Positions 8,594-17,577 of a DNA stretch of 64,000 nt are shown piece by piece; the first letter of the stretch is position 1; each line of letters starts with the position of its first letter. A program made the translations under genes and the position numbers. This stretch comes from Streptomyces sp. MMG1533 (lineage in GTDB: Bacteria > Actinomycetota > Actinomycetes > Streptomycetales > Streptomycetaceae). The DNA lies in the NCBI RefSeq assembly GCF_001279775.1, contig NZ_LGDG01000123.1, forward strand, positions 1-64,000, read 5' to 3'. The notes beneath the pieces are model-generated. The model was not told the origin of the DNA, searched no databases, and was given only the letters and a program-made list of their open reading frames with translations.

Positions 8594-11122
8594 ATGAGCC
8601 ACCAGGCCACACCGCCGCGCTCCCTCGCCGAGGCGCTCCGCGCCAGGGACGACGCCTCCCTGGCCGCACTCCTGCGCGCCCGCCCCGACCTCATCACCCC
8701 CGTCCCCACCGACCTCACCCAGCTCGCGACCCGCGCCGGTACCCGCGCCTCCGTGGTGCGGGCCCTGGAGCGCCTCGACCGGTTCGCGTTGCAGACGGCG
8801 GAGGCGCTGGCCGTGGCGGCGGACCCGGCCTCGTACGAGGAGCTGCTGGGTCTGATGGCGGGCGACGAGGCCGACCCGGCGGTCACGGCCGCGCTGCCGC
8901 GGGCGCTCGGCACGCTGCGCATGCAGGCCCTGGTGTGGGGCGCCGACGACCGGCTGCGGCTCGTGCGTACCGCCCGGGAGCTGCTGGCACCCGCGCCGCA
9001 GCACCCGTCACCGACGGGGCTGGGGCCGACGGTGCAGGAGGCGACGGCGGGCATGTCGCCGGGTCGTATCCAGGAGATCGTCACGGCTGCGGGGCTCCCC
9101 TCGACCCACGACGCGGTGTCGGCGGTGACCTCGCTGACCGCGCTCTTCACGAACCGCAGGCGGATGGGGGCGCTGCTGGGCGGTGCCCCGGAGGAGTCGC
9201 GGGAGGTGCTGGCCCGGCTGGTCTGGGGGCCGCCGTACGGCCAGGTCACCGCCGATCCCGCGGCCCGTCTGCGCTGGCTTCTCGACCGGGGGCTGCTGCT
9301 GCCGACGGCGCCGGGAACGGTCGTACTCCCCCGGGAGGTGGCCCTGCATCTGCGCGGCGGCCGGGCGCACCGGGTCGCCGAGCCGCTGCCGCCGACCGTG
9401 GAGGCCGCCGCCACGCATCGTCCACAGGTTGTGGACGAGACGGCGGCCGGGCAGGCGTACACCGCGCTGGCGACCGTCGAGGAGCTGCTGAAGGACTGGC
9501 ACGAGGGCGGGCCGGCCGTGATGCGGGCGGGCGGGCTCAGCGTCCGTGATCTGAAGCGGACCGCCGTCGCCCTCGACGTGTCCGAGCCGATCGCGGCCTT
9601 CTGGGTCGAACTCGCCTACGCGGCGGGACTGTTGGCCTCCGACGGCGAGGCCGACGAGCGGTATGCGGCGACGCCGGCCCACGACGAGTGGCTGGAGCAG
9701 CCCGCGGGCCTGCGCTGGGCTCTGCTCGCCCAGGCGTGGCTGACGGCGACGCGGACGTCCGGGCTGGTGGGCGGGCGGGACGCGAAGGAACGTACGTTGT
9801 CGGCGCTGGGGCCGGGGCTCGACCGCTCGGCCGCGCCCGAGGTACGGCACCGGGTGCTGACCCTGCTGGCCGGGCTGCCGGAGGGCACCTCGCCGTCCGC
9901 CGAGTCGGTGCTGGCCCGCCTGAGCTGGGAGCGTCCCCTGCGCGGGGCCCAGCGGGACGACGACCTGCGGGCCCGGCTCGCCCGGTGGTCGCTGTCGGAG
10001 GCGGAGCTGCTGGGGGTGACGGGCCGGGGCGCGCTGTCGACGCAGGGACGGGCGCTGCTGGGCGCGCCCGCGCCGAAAGCGGCAGCGGAAGAACCGGTGG
10101 GGCCCGGCGACAAGCTCCCCGTCCACCACCACACCCCGCCGGTCGTCGAGCCCCTGTCCCCCGCCGAGCAGGCCACCGCCTCCGCGGCGGCCGCCCGCCT
10201 CCTCGCGCCGCTCCTCCCCGAGCCGCTGGACCACGTCCTGCTCCAGGCGGACCTGACGGCGGTGGCGCCGGGGCCGCTCCAGCGGCCGCTGGCGGACATG
10301 CTGGGCGTGCTCGCGGACGTGGAGTCGAAGGGCGGGGCGACCGTCTACCGCTTCACGCCAGGCTCGGTGCGCCGCGCGCTGGACGCCGGCCGGACCGCCT
10401 CCGACCTGCACGCGTTTCTCGCCGAGCACTCCCGTACGCCGGTTCCGCAGCCGCTGACGTACCTGATCGACGACGTGGCGCGCAGACACGGCCATCTGCG
10501 GGTCGGTGCCGCCTGTGCCTATGTCCGCTGCGACGACGACGCGCTGCTCAACGAGATCATGGCCGACAAGCGGGCGGCAGGCCTGAGCCTGCGGCGCCTG
10601 GCCCCCACCGTCCTGGCCACCCAGGCCGACCCGGCCGCGCTGCTCGACGGCCTGCGCGCGATGGGCTTCGCACCGGCCGCCGAGTCCGCCGAGGGCGACG
10701 TCCTGATCGCCCGCGCCCATGCCCACCGCACCCCGCCGCGCACGGCCCCCGAACCCGTCCCGGACGGTCCCCCGGTCCCCGACGCGACCCTCCTGTCGGC
10801 CGCGATCCGCGCCATCCGCGCCGGCGACCTGGCGTCCACGACCCCCCGCAAGCCGACGGCCGCCACTCCCGTCACCGGGGGCGAACTCCCCCGCACCAGC
10901 CCCGCCGAGACCCTCGCCACCATGCAGGCCGCCGTCCTCACCGGCGAGACCCTGTGGATCGGCTACGTCAACGCCGAGGGCGCCGCCAGCCAGCGCGTCA
11001 TCGCCCCGATCCGCGTCGAGGGCGGCTTCGTGACGGCGTACGACCACACGGCGGACGAGGTGCGGACGTATCCGCTGCACCGGGTGACGGGGGTCGCGGA
11101 GCTGGCGGAGGACACCGGCTGA
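8594..11122 (+). CDS. XPB-partner protein, helicase-associated domain with C-terminal WYL-like region
   Basis: An 842-aa protein of the actinobacterial family that sits directly upstream of XPB helicases. The N-terminal half is helical (SLAEALRARDDASLAALL, with repeated winged-helix-like segments). The C-terminal 60 residues (GETLWIGYVNAEGAASQRVI and RTYPLHRVTGVAEL) resemble a WYL ligand-binding domain, as I recall for the mycobacterial counterpart. ATG 8594 lies 7 nt after TACCGT (8581-8586), so the transcript is probably leaderless. It ends 131 bp before the XPB gene. Likely a DNA-repair or nucleic-acid-metabolism partner; the reaction is unknown. Confidence 0.9.
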   Translation: MSHQATPPRSLAEALRARDDASLAALLRARPDLITPVPTDLTQLATRAGTRASVVRALERLDRFALQTAEALAVAADPASYEELLGLMAGDEADPAVTAALPRALGTLRMQALVWGADDRLRLVRTARELLAPAPQHPSPTGLGPTVQEATAGMSPGRIQEIVTAAGLPSTHDAVSAVTSLTALFTNRRRMGALLGGAPEESREVLARLVWGPPYGQVTADPAARLRWLLDRGLLLPTAPGTVVLPREVALHLRGGRAHRVAEPLPPTVEAAATHRPQVVDETAAGQAYTALATVEELLKDWHEGGPAVMRAGGLSVRDLKRTAVALDVSEPIAAFWVELAYAAGLLASDGEADERYAATPAHDEWLEQPAGLRWALLAQAWLTATRTSGLVGGRDAKERTLSALGPGLDRSAAPEVRHRVLTLLAGLPEGTSPSAESVLARLSWERPLRGAQRDDDLRARLARWSLSEAELLGVTGRGALSTQGRALLGAPAPKAAAEEPVGPGDKLPVHHHTPPVVEPLSPAEQATASAAAARLLAPLLPEPLDHVLLQADLTAVAPGPLQRPLADMLGVLADVESKGGATVYRFTPGSVRRALDAGRTASDLHAFLAEHSRTPVPQPLTYLIDDVARRHGHLRVGAACAYVRCDDDALLNEIMADKRAAGLSLRRLAPTVLATQADPAALLDGLRAMGFAPAAESAEGDVLIARAHAHRTPPRTAPEPVPDGPPVPDATLLSAAIRAIRAGDLASTTPRKPTAATPVTGGELPRTSPAETLATMQAAVLTGETLWIGYVNAEGAASQRVIAPIRVEGGFVTAYDHTADEVRTYPLHRVTGVAELAEDTG

Positions 11123-11253
11123 CCGAGGATTCGGCGCCGCCGACACCACCGCCCGCGCCGTCCCGGTGTGACGCGCGCCCCACCCCAACCGCAGCCCGTG
11201 AGGCACACTGGACGTTTGGCCACACCTCTGGCCTTCCGGAAAGGGTGCCGCGC

Positions 11254-12900
11254 GTGAATGGTCCACTCATCGTCCAGTCGGACAAGACTCTGCTGCTCGA
11301 AGTCGACCACGAGCGGGCGGACGAGTGCCGTCGGGTCATCGCGCCGTTCGCCGAGCTGGAGCGGGCGCCGGAGCACATCCACACCTACCGGGTGACGCCG
11401 CTGGGTCTGTGGAACGCGCGGGCTGCCGGGCATGACGCCGAGCAGGTCGTGGACGCGCTGGTGGAGTTCAGCAGGTATCCCGTGCCGCACGCGCTCCTCG
11501 TGGACATCGCGGAGACGATGGACCGCTACGGCCGTCTGACGCTGTCCAAGCACCCGGCCCACGGGCTGGTCCTCACCTCCACCGACCGTCCGGTCCTGGA
11601 GGAGGTCCTGCGTTCGAAGCGGATCGCCCCCCTGGTCGGCAACCGCATCGACCCCGACACCGTCGCCGTGCACCCCTCCGAGCGCGGGCAGATCAAGCAG
11701 ACGCTGCTGAAGCTCGGATGGCCGGCCGAGGACCTCGCCGGGTACGTCGACGGCGAGGCGCACCCGATCGAGCTGAACGAGGACGGGTGGGCGCTGCGGC
11801 CGTATCAGAAGCAGGCCGTGGAGAACTTCTGGCACGGCGGGTCGGGCGTCGTCGTGCTCCCCTGTGGTGCCGGAAAGACGCTGGTCGGGGCCGGTTCCAT
11901 GGCCCAGGCGAAGTCGACGACCCTGATCCTCGTGACGAACACCGTCTCCGCGCGGCAGTGGAAGCACGAGCTGGTGAAGCGGACCTCGCTGACCGAGGAG
12001 GAGATCGGCGAGTACAGCGGGACGAAGAAGGAGATCCGGCCCGTCACCATCGCCACGTACCAGGTGCTGACGACCAGGCGGAAGGGCGTCTACCCGCACC
12101 TGGAGCTGTTCGACTCCCGGGACTGGGGGCTGATCCTCTACGACGAGGTGCACCTGCTGCCGGCGCCGGTCTTCAAGTTCACGGCTGATCTGCAGGCCCG
12201 GCGGCGGCTGGGACTGACCGCGACGCTCGTGCGCGAGGACGGGCGGGAGTCCGACGTGTTCTCGCTCATCGGGCCGAAGCGGTTCGACGCGCCGTGGAAG
12301 GAGATCGAGGCGCAGGGGTACATCGCGCCCGCGGACTGTGTGGAGGTGCGGGTGAACCTCACCGACTCCGAGCGGCTCGCGTACGCCACCGCGGAGACCG
12401 AGGAGAAGTACCGCTTCTGCGCCACGACCGCGACCAAGCGGAAGGTGACGGAGGCGATCGTCCGCCGGTTCGCGGGGCAGCAGATCCTCGTCATCGGGCA
12501 GTACATCGACCAGCTCGACGAACTGGGAGAGCACCTCGACGCGCCCGTGATCAAGGGCGAGACCTCCAACGCGCAGCGCGAGAAGCTCTTCGAGGCCTTC
12601 CGGCAGGGCGAGATCAGCGTGCTGGTGGTGTCGAAGGTGGCGAACTTCTCCATCGACCTGCCCGAGGCGACGGTCGCCATCCAGGTGTCGGGGACCTTCG
12701 GGTCACGGCAGGAGGAGGCACAGCGGCTGGGACGGGTGCTGCGGCCGAAGGCCGACGGTCACCAGGCCCACTTCTACTCCGTGGTCGCCCGGGACACCAT
12801 CGACCAGGACTTCGCCGCGCATCGGCAGCGGTTCCTGGCGGAACAGGGGTACGCCTACCGGATCATGGACGCGGACGAGCTGCTCGCGGAGGACGCCTGA
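11254..12900 (+). CDS. DNA repair helicase XPB
   Basis: A 548-aa SF2 helicase of the bacterial XPB/ERCC3 family, a 3'-5' ATP-dependent DNA translocase. Visible elements are the N-terminal damage-recognition-like region, Walker A LPCGAGKT (about 202-209), DEVH box at 297-300, GLTATLVREDG (motif III/RED), and motif VI QRLGRVLRP. GTG 11254 is chosen because GGAAAGG lies 10 nt upstream. Archaeal XPB works with the nuclease Bax1, but no such nuclease gene is adjacent here; the neighbour is the WYL-containing partner. All catalytic motifs are intact. Confidence 0.95.
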   Translation: MNGPLIVQSDKTLLLEVDHERADECRRVIAPFAELERAPEHIHTYRVTPLGLWNARAAGHDAEQVVDALVEFSRYPVPHALLVDIAETMDRYGRLTLSKHPAHGLVLTSTDRPVLEEVLRSKRIAPLVGNRIDPDTVAVHPSERGQIKQTLLKLGWPAEDLAGYVDGEAHPIELNEDGWALRPYQKQAVENFWHGGSGVVVLPCGAGKTLVGAGSMAQAKSTTLILVTNTVSARQWKHELVKRTSLTEEEIGEYSGTKKEIRPVTIATYQVLTTRRKGVYPHLELFDSRDWGLILYDEVHLLPAPVFKFTADLQARRRLGLTATLVREDGRESDVFSLIGPKRFDAPWKEIEAQGYIAPADCVEVRVNLTDSERLAYATAETEEKYRFCATTATKRKVTEAIVRRFAGQQILVIGQYIDQLDELGEHLDAPVIKGETSNAQREKLFEAFRQGEISVLVVSKVANFSIDLPEATVAIQVSGTFGSRQEEAQRLGRVLRPKADGHQAHFYSVVARDTIDQDFAAHRQRFLAEQGYAYRIMDADELLAEDA

Positions 12901-12948
12901 CCGGGGCTGGCCTGCGGCGCCGGCCGGCTGACGGTCGGCCCGTCGGCG

Positions 12949-13419
12949 TCACGGCGAGGGGATCGTGAACACCAGGACGATCACGAGTACCGACGGGGCG
13001 ACGGCGACGGTGGAGGCCCAGCAGCGCAGTTTCGCATAGCGGACCTTGCGGGGCAGCGACCAGGCGGTGACGAGCGCGGCGAGTGAGAGCACTCCGCCGA
13101 AGAGGATCGTGCCGTAGATCAGGTACAGCCACGTCGTGAGCGCCGTCGGGCAGCGGCTGCCGCAGCTGTCGGTGGCCATCACGGACAGGCCGCCGAGGAA
13201 GAGTGCGGCTGGACCGATGACCGCCAGGAGAAGCGTGGCGACCAGAGGTGCCGACATGGGCCGGGGGTCGTGGTCGTCGGGACCGGGGATCGCGTACGGA
13301 ACGTAGTACGGCGGGCTCGGCGGGGAGTACGGCCCGTCCTGCGGTGCCGGCGGAAGGTACGGCCCGTGCTGCGGTCTCGGCCGGGAGTACGGCCCGTCCT
13401 GCGGTGTCGGCGTCGTCAT
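12949..13419 (-). CDS. Small membrane protein with Pro/Tyr-rich repeats
   Basis: A 156-aa protein. Residues 1-50 contain imperfect repeats of the form QDGPYSPP/QHGPYLPP, followed by three to four hydrophobic segments and a short cysteine-containing loop (DSCGSRC) after the first helix. Pro-rich N-termini of this type are common on actinobacterial membrane proteins of unknown function. ATG 13419 is used; an in-frame ATG at 13455 would add 12 residues. It follows the small ORF at 13501-13686 in the same direction. Confidence 0.78.
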   Translation of the reverse strand: MTTPTPQDGPYSRPRPQHGPYLPPAPQDGPYSPPSPPYYVPYAIPGPDDHDPRPMSAPLVATLLLAVIGPAALFLGGLSVMATDSCGSRCPTALTTWLYLIYGTILFGGVLSLAALVTAWSLPRKVRYAKLRCWASTVAVAPSVLVIVLVFTIPSP

Positions 13420-13500
13420 GCGTGCAGTCAAGCAATCCGGCCGGGGGCCGGTCACCGGTGCGGGTACTCAGGTGGCTTGTGCGTCGTACTCAACCGCACG

Positions 13501-13686
13501 TCACCTGCGGCGGACGCCCGCCTCCTCGCCGTACTCCCCGAGGACGACGACGTCGAAGGCGGCGCCCGCGAACACCTTCACGGCACGCAGGGCTTCGCCG
13601 AAGACGTGACGGTGGCTGCCGAGGACGGGTGTGGCGCCGGCCGTGCGGGGCGGGCACGGGACTGGGGTGATGGTTGCTGCGCTCAT
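13501..13686 (-). CDS. Small conserved-looking protein, 61 aa
   Basis: A 61-aa ORF, MSAATITPVP to EEAGVRRR. The central FGEALRAVKVFAGAAFDVVVLGEYG could form a short hydrophobic helix. I recall similar small proteins in Streptomyces but cannot name a family. No strong ribosome site is visible (GGAG lies only 2 nt from the ATG). It lies between the Pro-rich membrane-protein gene and the inverted repeats upstream of the HelD gene, and could be controlled by them. Confidence 0.45.
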   Translation of the reverse strand: MSAATITPVPCPPRTAGATPVLGSHRHVFGEALRAVKVFAGAAFDVVVLGEYGEEAGVRRR

Positions 13687-13775
13687 GTCTCCATGGTGGC
13701 GTTCCGGACATAAGGACGGCATCGGTCTGCGGGGCGAACCCGGGTGGTCACCGTGTAGTACTTCGGAGCGAGCAG

Positions 13776-13804
13776 CCACCCTCAGGGTGGAGGGGACGTC
13801 CCCT
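13776..13804. promoter_or_regulatory. Two adjacent palindromes upstream of the HelD gene
   Basis: CCACCCT-C-AGGGTGG (13776-13790) is a perfect 7-bp inverted repeat. It abuts AGGGGACGTCCCCT (13791-13804), a perfect 14-bp palindrome, with AGGGGGCGGG following. The pair lies in the 13687-13960 interval between a leftward small ORF and the rightward HelD gene, a natural place for a regulator-binding operator. The cognate regulator is not identifiable from the sequence. Confidence 0.65.
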
Positions 13805-13960
13805 AGGGGGCGGGAAAATCATTCGCTCCCGGCCGTGCCGTCCACTTACAATCTCCGCTCTTGCCCGCCTCCCCAGGGAGTGCCGCCGCCCGGACGGAAA
13901 CCGGTCGGTATCTCACAGCCGCTCATCCACCTGTCCAGCAGGTCCCTCGGAGGCACCCCC

Positions 13961-16009
13961 TTGTCCACCCCGCCCCCGCCCGTCGACGACCCCCTCGCCC
14001 GCGAGCGCTCCCACCTCGCCGAATCCCGCGCCGCCCTGCGTGCCATGCGCGAGGACGCCGAGTCCCTCGACATCCGCGACGTCACCGCGAACTGGGTCAA
14101 CGCCCAGATCCTGGAGCGCCAGATCGGCGAGCGCATCAAGGCACTCGCCGACCTCAGCCACACCCCGCTGTTCTTCGGCCGGCTCGACTACCTGCACTCG
14201 CCCGGCGCCGAGCAGGCCGAGGGCGCGGAGGGCGAGCGGTTCTACATCGGGCGCCGGCACGTCCACGACCACGACGGCGACCCGATGGTCATCGACTGGC
14301 GTGCGCCGGTCTCGCAGCCGTTCTACCGGGCGTCCAGGAAGGCCCCGATGGACATCGCGCTGCGCCGCCGCTTCGGTTACACGGGCGGCGACCTCACGGC
14401 GTACGAGGACGAGCACCTCTCCGACCCGGCGGAGGCGGCGGCCACCAGCAAGCTGCTCCAGCAGGAGATCGAGCGCCCGCGCGTGGGCCCGATGCGCGAC
14501 ATCGTGGCGACCATCCAGCCCGAGCAGGACGAGATCGTACGGTCCGGGCTCGGCGGGACGGTGTGCGTGCAGGGCGGCCCGGGGACCGGAAAGACGGCCG
14601 TCGGCCTGCACCGCGTCGCCTATCTCCTCTACGCCCACCGCGAGCGGCTCGCCCGTACCGGCACCCTCGTCATCGGACCGAACAAGTCCTTCCTGCACTA
14701 CATCGAGCAAGTCCTGCCCGCGCTCGGCGAGTTGACGGTGAAGCAGGCCACCGTCGACGACCTGGTGGCGCATGTCGACGTGCTCGGCACGGACGAGGCG
14801 GCGGCCGCGGTCGTCAAGGGCGACGCGAGGATGGCGGAGGTACTGCGCAGGGCCGTCCACTCGCACGTGACCATGCCGACCGAGCCGGTCGTCGTCGTGC
14901 GCGGCTCGCGCCGCTGGCGGGTCGCGGCGTACGAACTCGAGGACATCGTCCGTGAGTTGCTCGACCGCGACATCCGCTACGGCGCCGCCCGCGAGGCCCT
15001 CCCGCAGCGCATCGCGCACGCGGTGCTGGTGCAGATGGAGCGGTCCGGCGAGGCCCCGGACGACCGGGTGCAGGACGCGGTGGCCCGCAACGCGGCGGTG
15101 AAGGCGGCCGTCAAGCAGGTCTGGCCGCCCGTCGACCCGGCGAAACTCGTCCTGCGACTGCTCACGGACGCGGACTTCCTCGCCGTGCACGCGGACGGAA
15201 TCCTGACCGAGGACGAGCAGAAGACGATTCTCTGGGCGAAGCCCGTCCGCAGTGTGAAGTCCGCCAAGTGGGCACCCGCGGACGCGGTGTTGATCGACGA
15301 GGCCAACGACCTCGTCCAGCGCACGCCCTCCCTGGGCCATGTCGTCCTGGACGAGGCACAGGACCTGTCCCCCATGCAGTACCGGGCCGTCGGCCGCCGC
15401 TGCACCACCGGCTCGGCGACCGTCCTCGGCGACCTCGCGCAGGGCACCACCCCCTGGGCGACCCGGAGTTGGGACGAGGCGCTCGCCCACCTCGGCAAGA
15501 CGGACGGCGTGATCGAGGAACTGACGGCCGGTTTCCGCGTACCGACCGACGTCATCACCTACGCCTCCCGCCTCCTCCCGCACATCGCCCCGGGCCTGGC
15601 CCCGGTCGCCTCGGTCCGTGAGAACCCCGGCTTCTTCGACCTGCGCCCGGTCTCCGGCACCGCCGACGTGGTCGCCGCCTGCGAGGAGCTGCTGCGGCAC
15701 GAGGGCTCCACCGGCCTGATCGCCGCCGACGCCCGCGTCCCCGCCCTGGCGGAGGCGCTCACCGCGGCGGGCCTCGGCCATCTCGCGCCGGGCGAGGAGA
15801 CCACGTACGAGACCCGTCTGACCCTGGTCCCGGCCTCCCTGGCCAAGGGCCTGGAGTACGACTACGTGGTGCTCGACGAACCCCGGGCCGTGGTCGACGC
15901 CGAACCCGACGAGCGCACCGGCCTGCGCCGCCTGTACGTCGCCCTGACCCGGGCGGTGTCGGGCCTGATCGTGACGCATGCCGCACCGCTGCCGCCGCAG
16001 CTCACCTGA
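13961..16009 (+). CDS. HelD-type RNA polymerase-recycling SF1 helicase
   Basis: A 682-aa UvrD/Rep-related ATPase of the HelD group, proteins that bind RNA polymerase and release it from stalled or DNA-bound states. It has an N-terminal coiled coil (RSHLAESRAALRAMREDAE), the FFGRLDY block typical of the family, Walker A GGPGTGKT (about 205-212), DEAQD near 464, and C-terminal motifs RRLYVALTRAV. TTG 13961 is used because GGAGG lies 7 nt upstream. Some HelD proteins (HelR) protect against rifamycins, but I found no rifamycin-associated element upstream. It overlaps the convergent cutC by 8 bp. Confidence 0.9.
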   Translation: MSTPPPPVDDPLARERSHLAESRAALRAMREDAESLDIRDVTANWVNAQILERQIGERIKALADLSHTPLFFGRLDYLHSPGAEQAEGAEGERFYIGRRHVHDHDGDPMVIDWRAPVSQPFYRASRKAPMDIALRRRFGYTGGDLTAYEDEHLSDPAEAAATSKLLQQEIERPRVGPMRDIVATIQPEQDEIVRSGLGGTVCVQGGPGTGKTAVGLHRVAYLLYAHRERLARTGTLVIGPNKSFLHYIEQVLPALGELTVKQATVDDLVAHVDVLGTDEAAAAVVKGDARMAEVLRRAVHSHVTMPTEPVVVVRGSRRWRVAAYELEDIVRELLDRDIRYGAAREALPQRIAHAVLVQMERSGEAPDDRVQDAVARNAAVKAAVKQVWPPVDPAKLVLRLLTDADFLAVHADGILTEDEQKTILWAKPVRSVKSAKWAPADAVLIDEANDLVQRTPSLGHVVLDEAQDLSPMQYRAVGRRCTTGSATVLGDLAQGTTPWATRSWDEALAHLGKTDGVIEELTAGFRVPTDVITYASRLLPHIAPGLAPVASVRENPGFFDLRPVSGTADVVAACEELLRHEGSTGLIAADARVPALAEALTAAGLGHLAPGEETTYETRLTLVPASLAKGLEYDYVVLDEPRAVVDAEPDERTGLRRLYVALTRAVSGLIVTHAAPLPPQLT

Positions 16010-16721
16010 GGTCGGCAGCCCCATCCAGCACCCGCCGCCACTGGGCGACCGCCGCCGCCGACACCGGCCGCCCCCAGCCCTCGGGCCGCGCGGCCCCGCC
16101 GATGTGAAAGGCGTCGATCCCGGCGGCCCGAAGCGTCGGCACATGGTCCAGCCGCAGCCCTCCGCCGACCAGGATCCGCTGCTCGTACCCGGGCTCCCCG
16201 CCCCGCCTCCGCGCCGCCTCGGCGAGCAGCGTGGGGAGCCCGTCGTCCACGCCGGACGCGGAACCGGCGGTGAGGAAGGTGTCGAGGCCGGGCAGGCCGT
16301 CCAGCTGCTTGCGCAGGGCGTCCCGGTCGGCGGAGTGGTCGATCGCGCGGTGGAAGGTCCACCGGCAGCCGTCCAGCTCGCCGGCCACGCGCTCCACGGC
16401 CGCGAGGTCCACTCCGCCGTCCGTGTCGAGGAACCCGAGCACGAACTCCTCGGCGCCCACGGCCCGCATCTCCCCGGCGACCCGCACCAGCCGGTCGACG
16501 TCCTCGGCGGCTCCCGCCGCGAACCCGTCCGCCGGCCTCAGCATCACGCGCAGCGAGATGTCGACGGCGGCCCGGATCCCGGCGACCGTGCCGGCCGACG
16601 GGGTCAGCCCGTCGGCCGCGATGTCGGTGACCAGCTCAAGCCGGTCCGCGCCTCCGGCCTGGGCGGCGACCGCGTCCTCGACGTCGAGGGCGATCACCTC
16701 CAGGACTGCACGCTTGCTCAT
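16002..16721 (-). CDS. cutC: CutC family protein
   Basis: A 239-aa TIM-barrel protein of the CutC family, historically linked to copper tolerance although its reaction is uncertain. Family blocks seen: VIALDVEDAVAAQAGGADRLELV, LRVMLRPADGF, FHRAIDHSAD, FLTAGSA and ILVGGGLR, then FHIGGAAR. Length is normal. The upstream region contains a long perfect palindrome and a DasR-like site (16746-16795), so it may be controlled with amino-sugar metabolism. It converges on the HelD gene. Confidence 0.92.
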   Translation of the reverse strand: MSKRAVLEVIALDVEDAVAAQAGGADRLELVTDIAADGLTPSAGTVAGIRAAVDISLRVMLRPADGFAAGAAEDVDRLVRVAGEMRAVGAEEFVLGFLDTDGGVDLAAVERVAGELDGCRWTFHRAIDHSADRDALRKQLDGLPGLDTFLTAGSASGVDDGLPTLLAEAARRRGGEPGYEQRILVGGGLRLDHVPTLRAAGIDAFHIGGAARPEGWGRPVSAAAVAQWRRVLDGAADLR

Positions 16722-16745
16722 GGGACCCCATTCGTCGGGCGGCTA

Positions 16746-16795
16746 CAGGTCTGGCAGTCAGGTCTGGCCAGACCTGACTACAGGTCTAGTCCAAT
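16746..16795 (-). promoter_or_regulatory. cutC operator region: 24-bp palindrome plus dre-like site
   Basis: Positions 16756-16779 form a perfect 24-bp palindrome centred on TGGCCA with arms containing AGGTCTGG. The motif AGGTCTGG also occurs at 16747-16754. At 16780-16795 a further unit, read on the minus strand as ATTGGACTAGACCTGT, matches the DasR dre consensus (A[CG]TGGTCTAGACCA[CG]T) at 13 of 16 positions. The array lies 25-74 bp upstream of the cutC start, where it would overlap a promoter. Binding by DasR or another GntR protein is inference. Confidence 0.65.
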
Positions 16796-16865
16796 CCAAG
16801 CCTACGCCTGTACGACCACGCCGGTGCGGGGCCCTGCTCACCCGAAGACGCACACCCGAAGACGC

Positions 16866-17531
16866 TCAGCCGTAGATGTTCAGCTCCTCCGCCTTCGCCC
16901 CCGCCAGTTCGTACTGCGCCCCCGCCGCCGAACGCCCCGCGTACAGCCGTACGAGAGTGGCGGCGTCGCCGATGTACCGCGCCGGAGGCCGCTCACCGGG
17001 AACCCCGCCCAGCCGCAGCGGCTCGTCGAGGTCGTCGAGGTCCGCGTGGAGCGGCACGTGGTCCCGCTCCCGGGTGATCCGGACCAGCAGCGTCAGCGCG
17101 TCCGGCAGTCCCGCGCCCGCGTACGCCCCCGGCTCCCCGAGCGCCTCACGCACGTCACCGGCATGGACCCACTCGCCCAGCGCGATCCCGTCCAGCACCC
17201 CGCCCGCCCTGGCGATCACGAGGCCCGCCTCCGTCATCCCCCGCTCCAGTTCGTCCACGACCTGCCGGTTCGGCCAATCGGCCCGCTCGGCGATGTCCCG
17301 GTCGTTCGACTCGGGCGAGAAGACGTCCTTCTCGTACCTGCTCTCCACCACCCGCATCAGCGCGGCCGAACAGTGCGCGAGCACGTCCCGCACGGTCCAG
17401 CCCGGACACGCGGTGGCCGGCAGGGCGAAGTCCTCGTCGGGCCTGGCGCGCAGCAGCGGGACGAGGGCGTCCCGCTCGGTGGTCAGCAGCCGGCCGGGCA
17501 GTTCGGGGTCACGTTCGTCGGCAGAAGTCAT
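16866..17531 (-). CDS. Maleylpyruvate isomerase-like DinB-fold protein, mycothiol-dependent type
   Basis: A 221-aa protein with an N-terminal DinB/MDMPI four-helix domain: CPGWTVRDVLAHCSAALMRV supplies the conserved His, and GEWVHAGDVREALGEP supplies the later His of the metal site. The C-terminal region (ARYIGDAATLVRLYAGR) is the MDMPI C-terminal type. Such proteins are thought to be mycothiol-dependent metalloenzymes; the substrate is unknown. ATG 17531 lies 6 nt after TAGCTT (17538-17543), suggesting a leaderless message. Divergent from the HD-domain gene. Confidence 0.88.
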   Translation of the reverse strand: MTSADERDPELPGRLLTTERDALVPLLRARPDEDFALPATACPGWTVRDVLAHCSAALMRVVESRYEKDVFSPESNDRDIAERADWPNRQVVDELERGMTEAGLVIARAGGVLDGIALGEWVHAGDVREALGEPGAYAGAGLPDALTLLVRITRERDHVPLHADLDDLDEPLRLGGVPGERPPARYIGDAATLVRLYAGRSAAGAQYELAGAKAEELNIYG

Positions 17532-17577
17532 GGCACCAAGCTAGGGGCCCGGCCCAGGCCGAGGGGAGAATGAGCAC

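Noticed and set aside
13687..13960. Rifamycin-associated element for a HelR-type gene
   Set aside because: I looked for the GGGGCTTGC...GCAAGGCCCC-type motif and found other palindromes instead, so rifamycin induction cannot be claimed.
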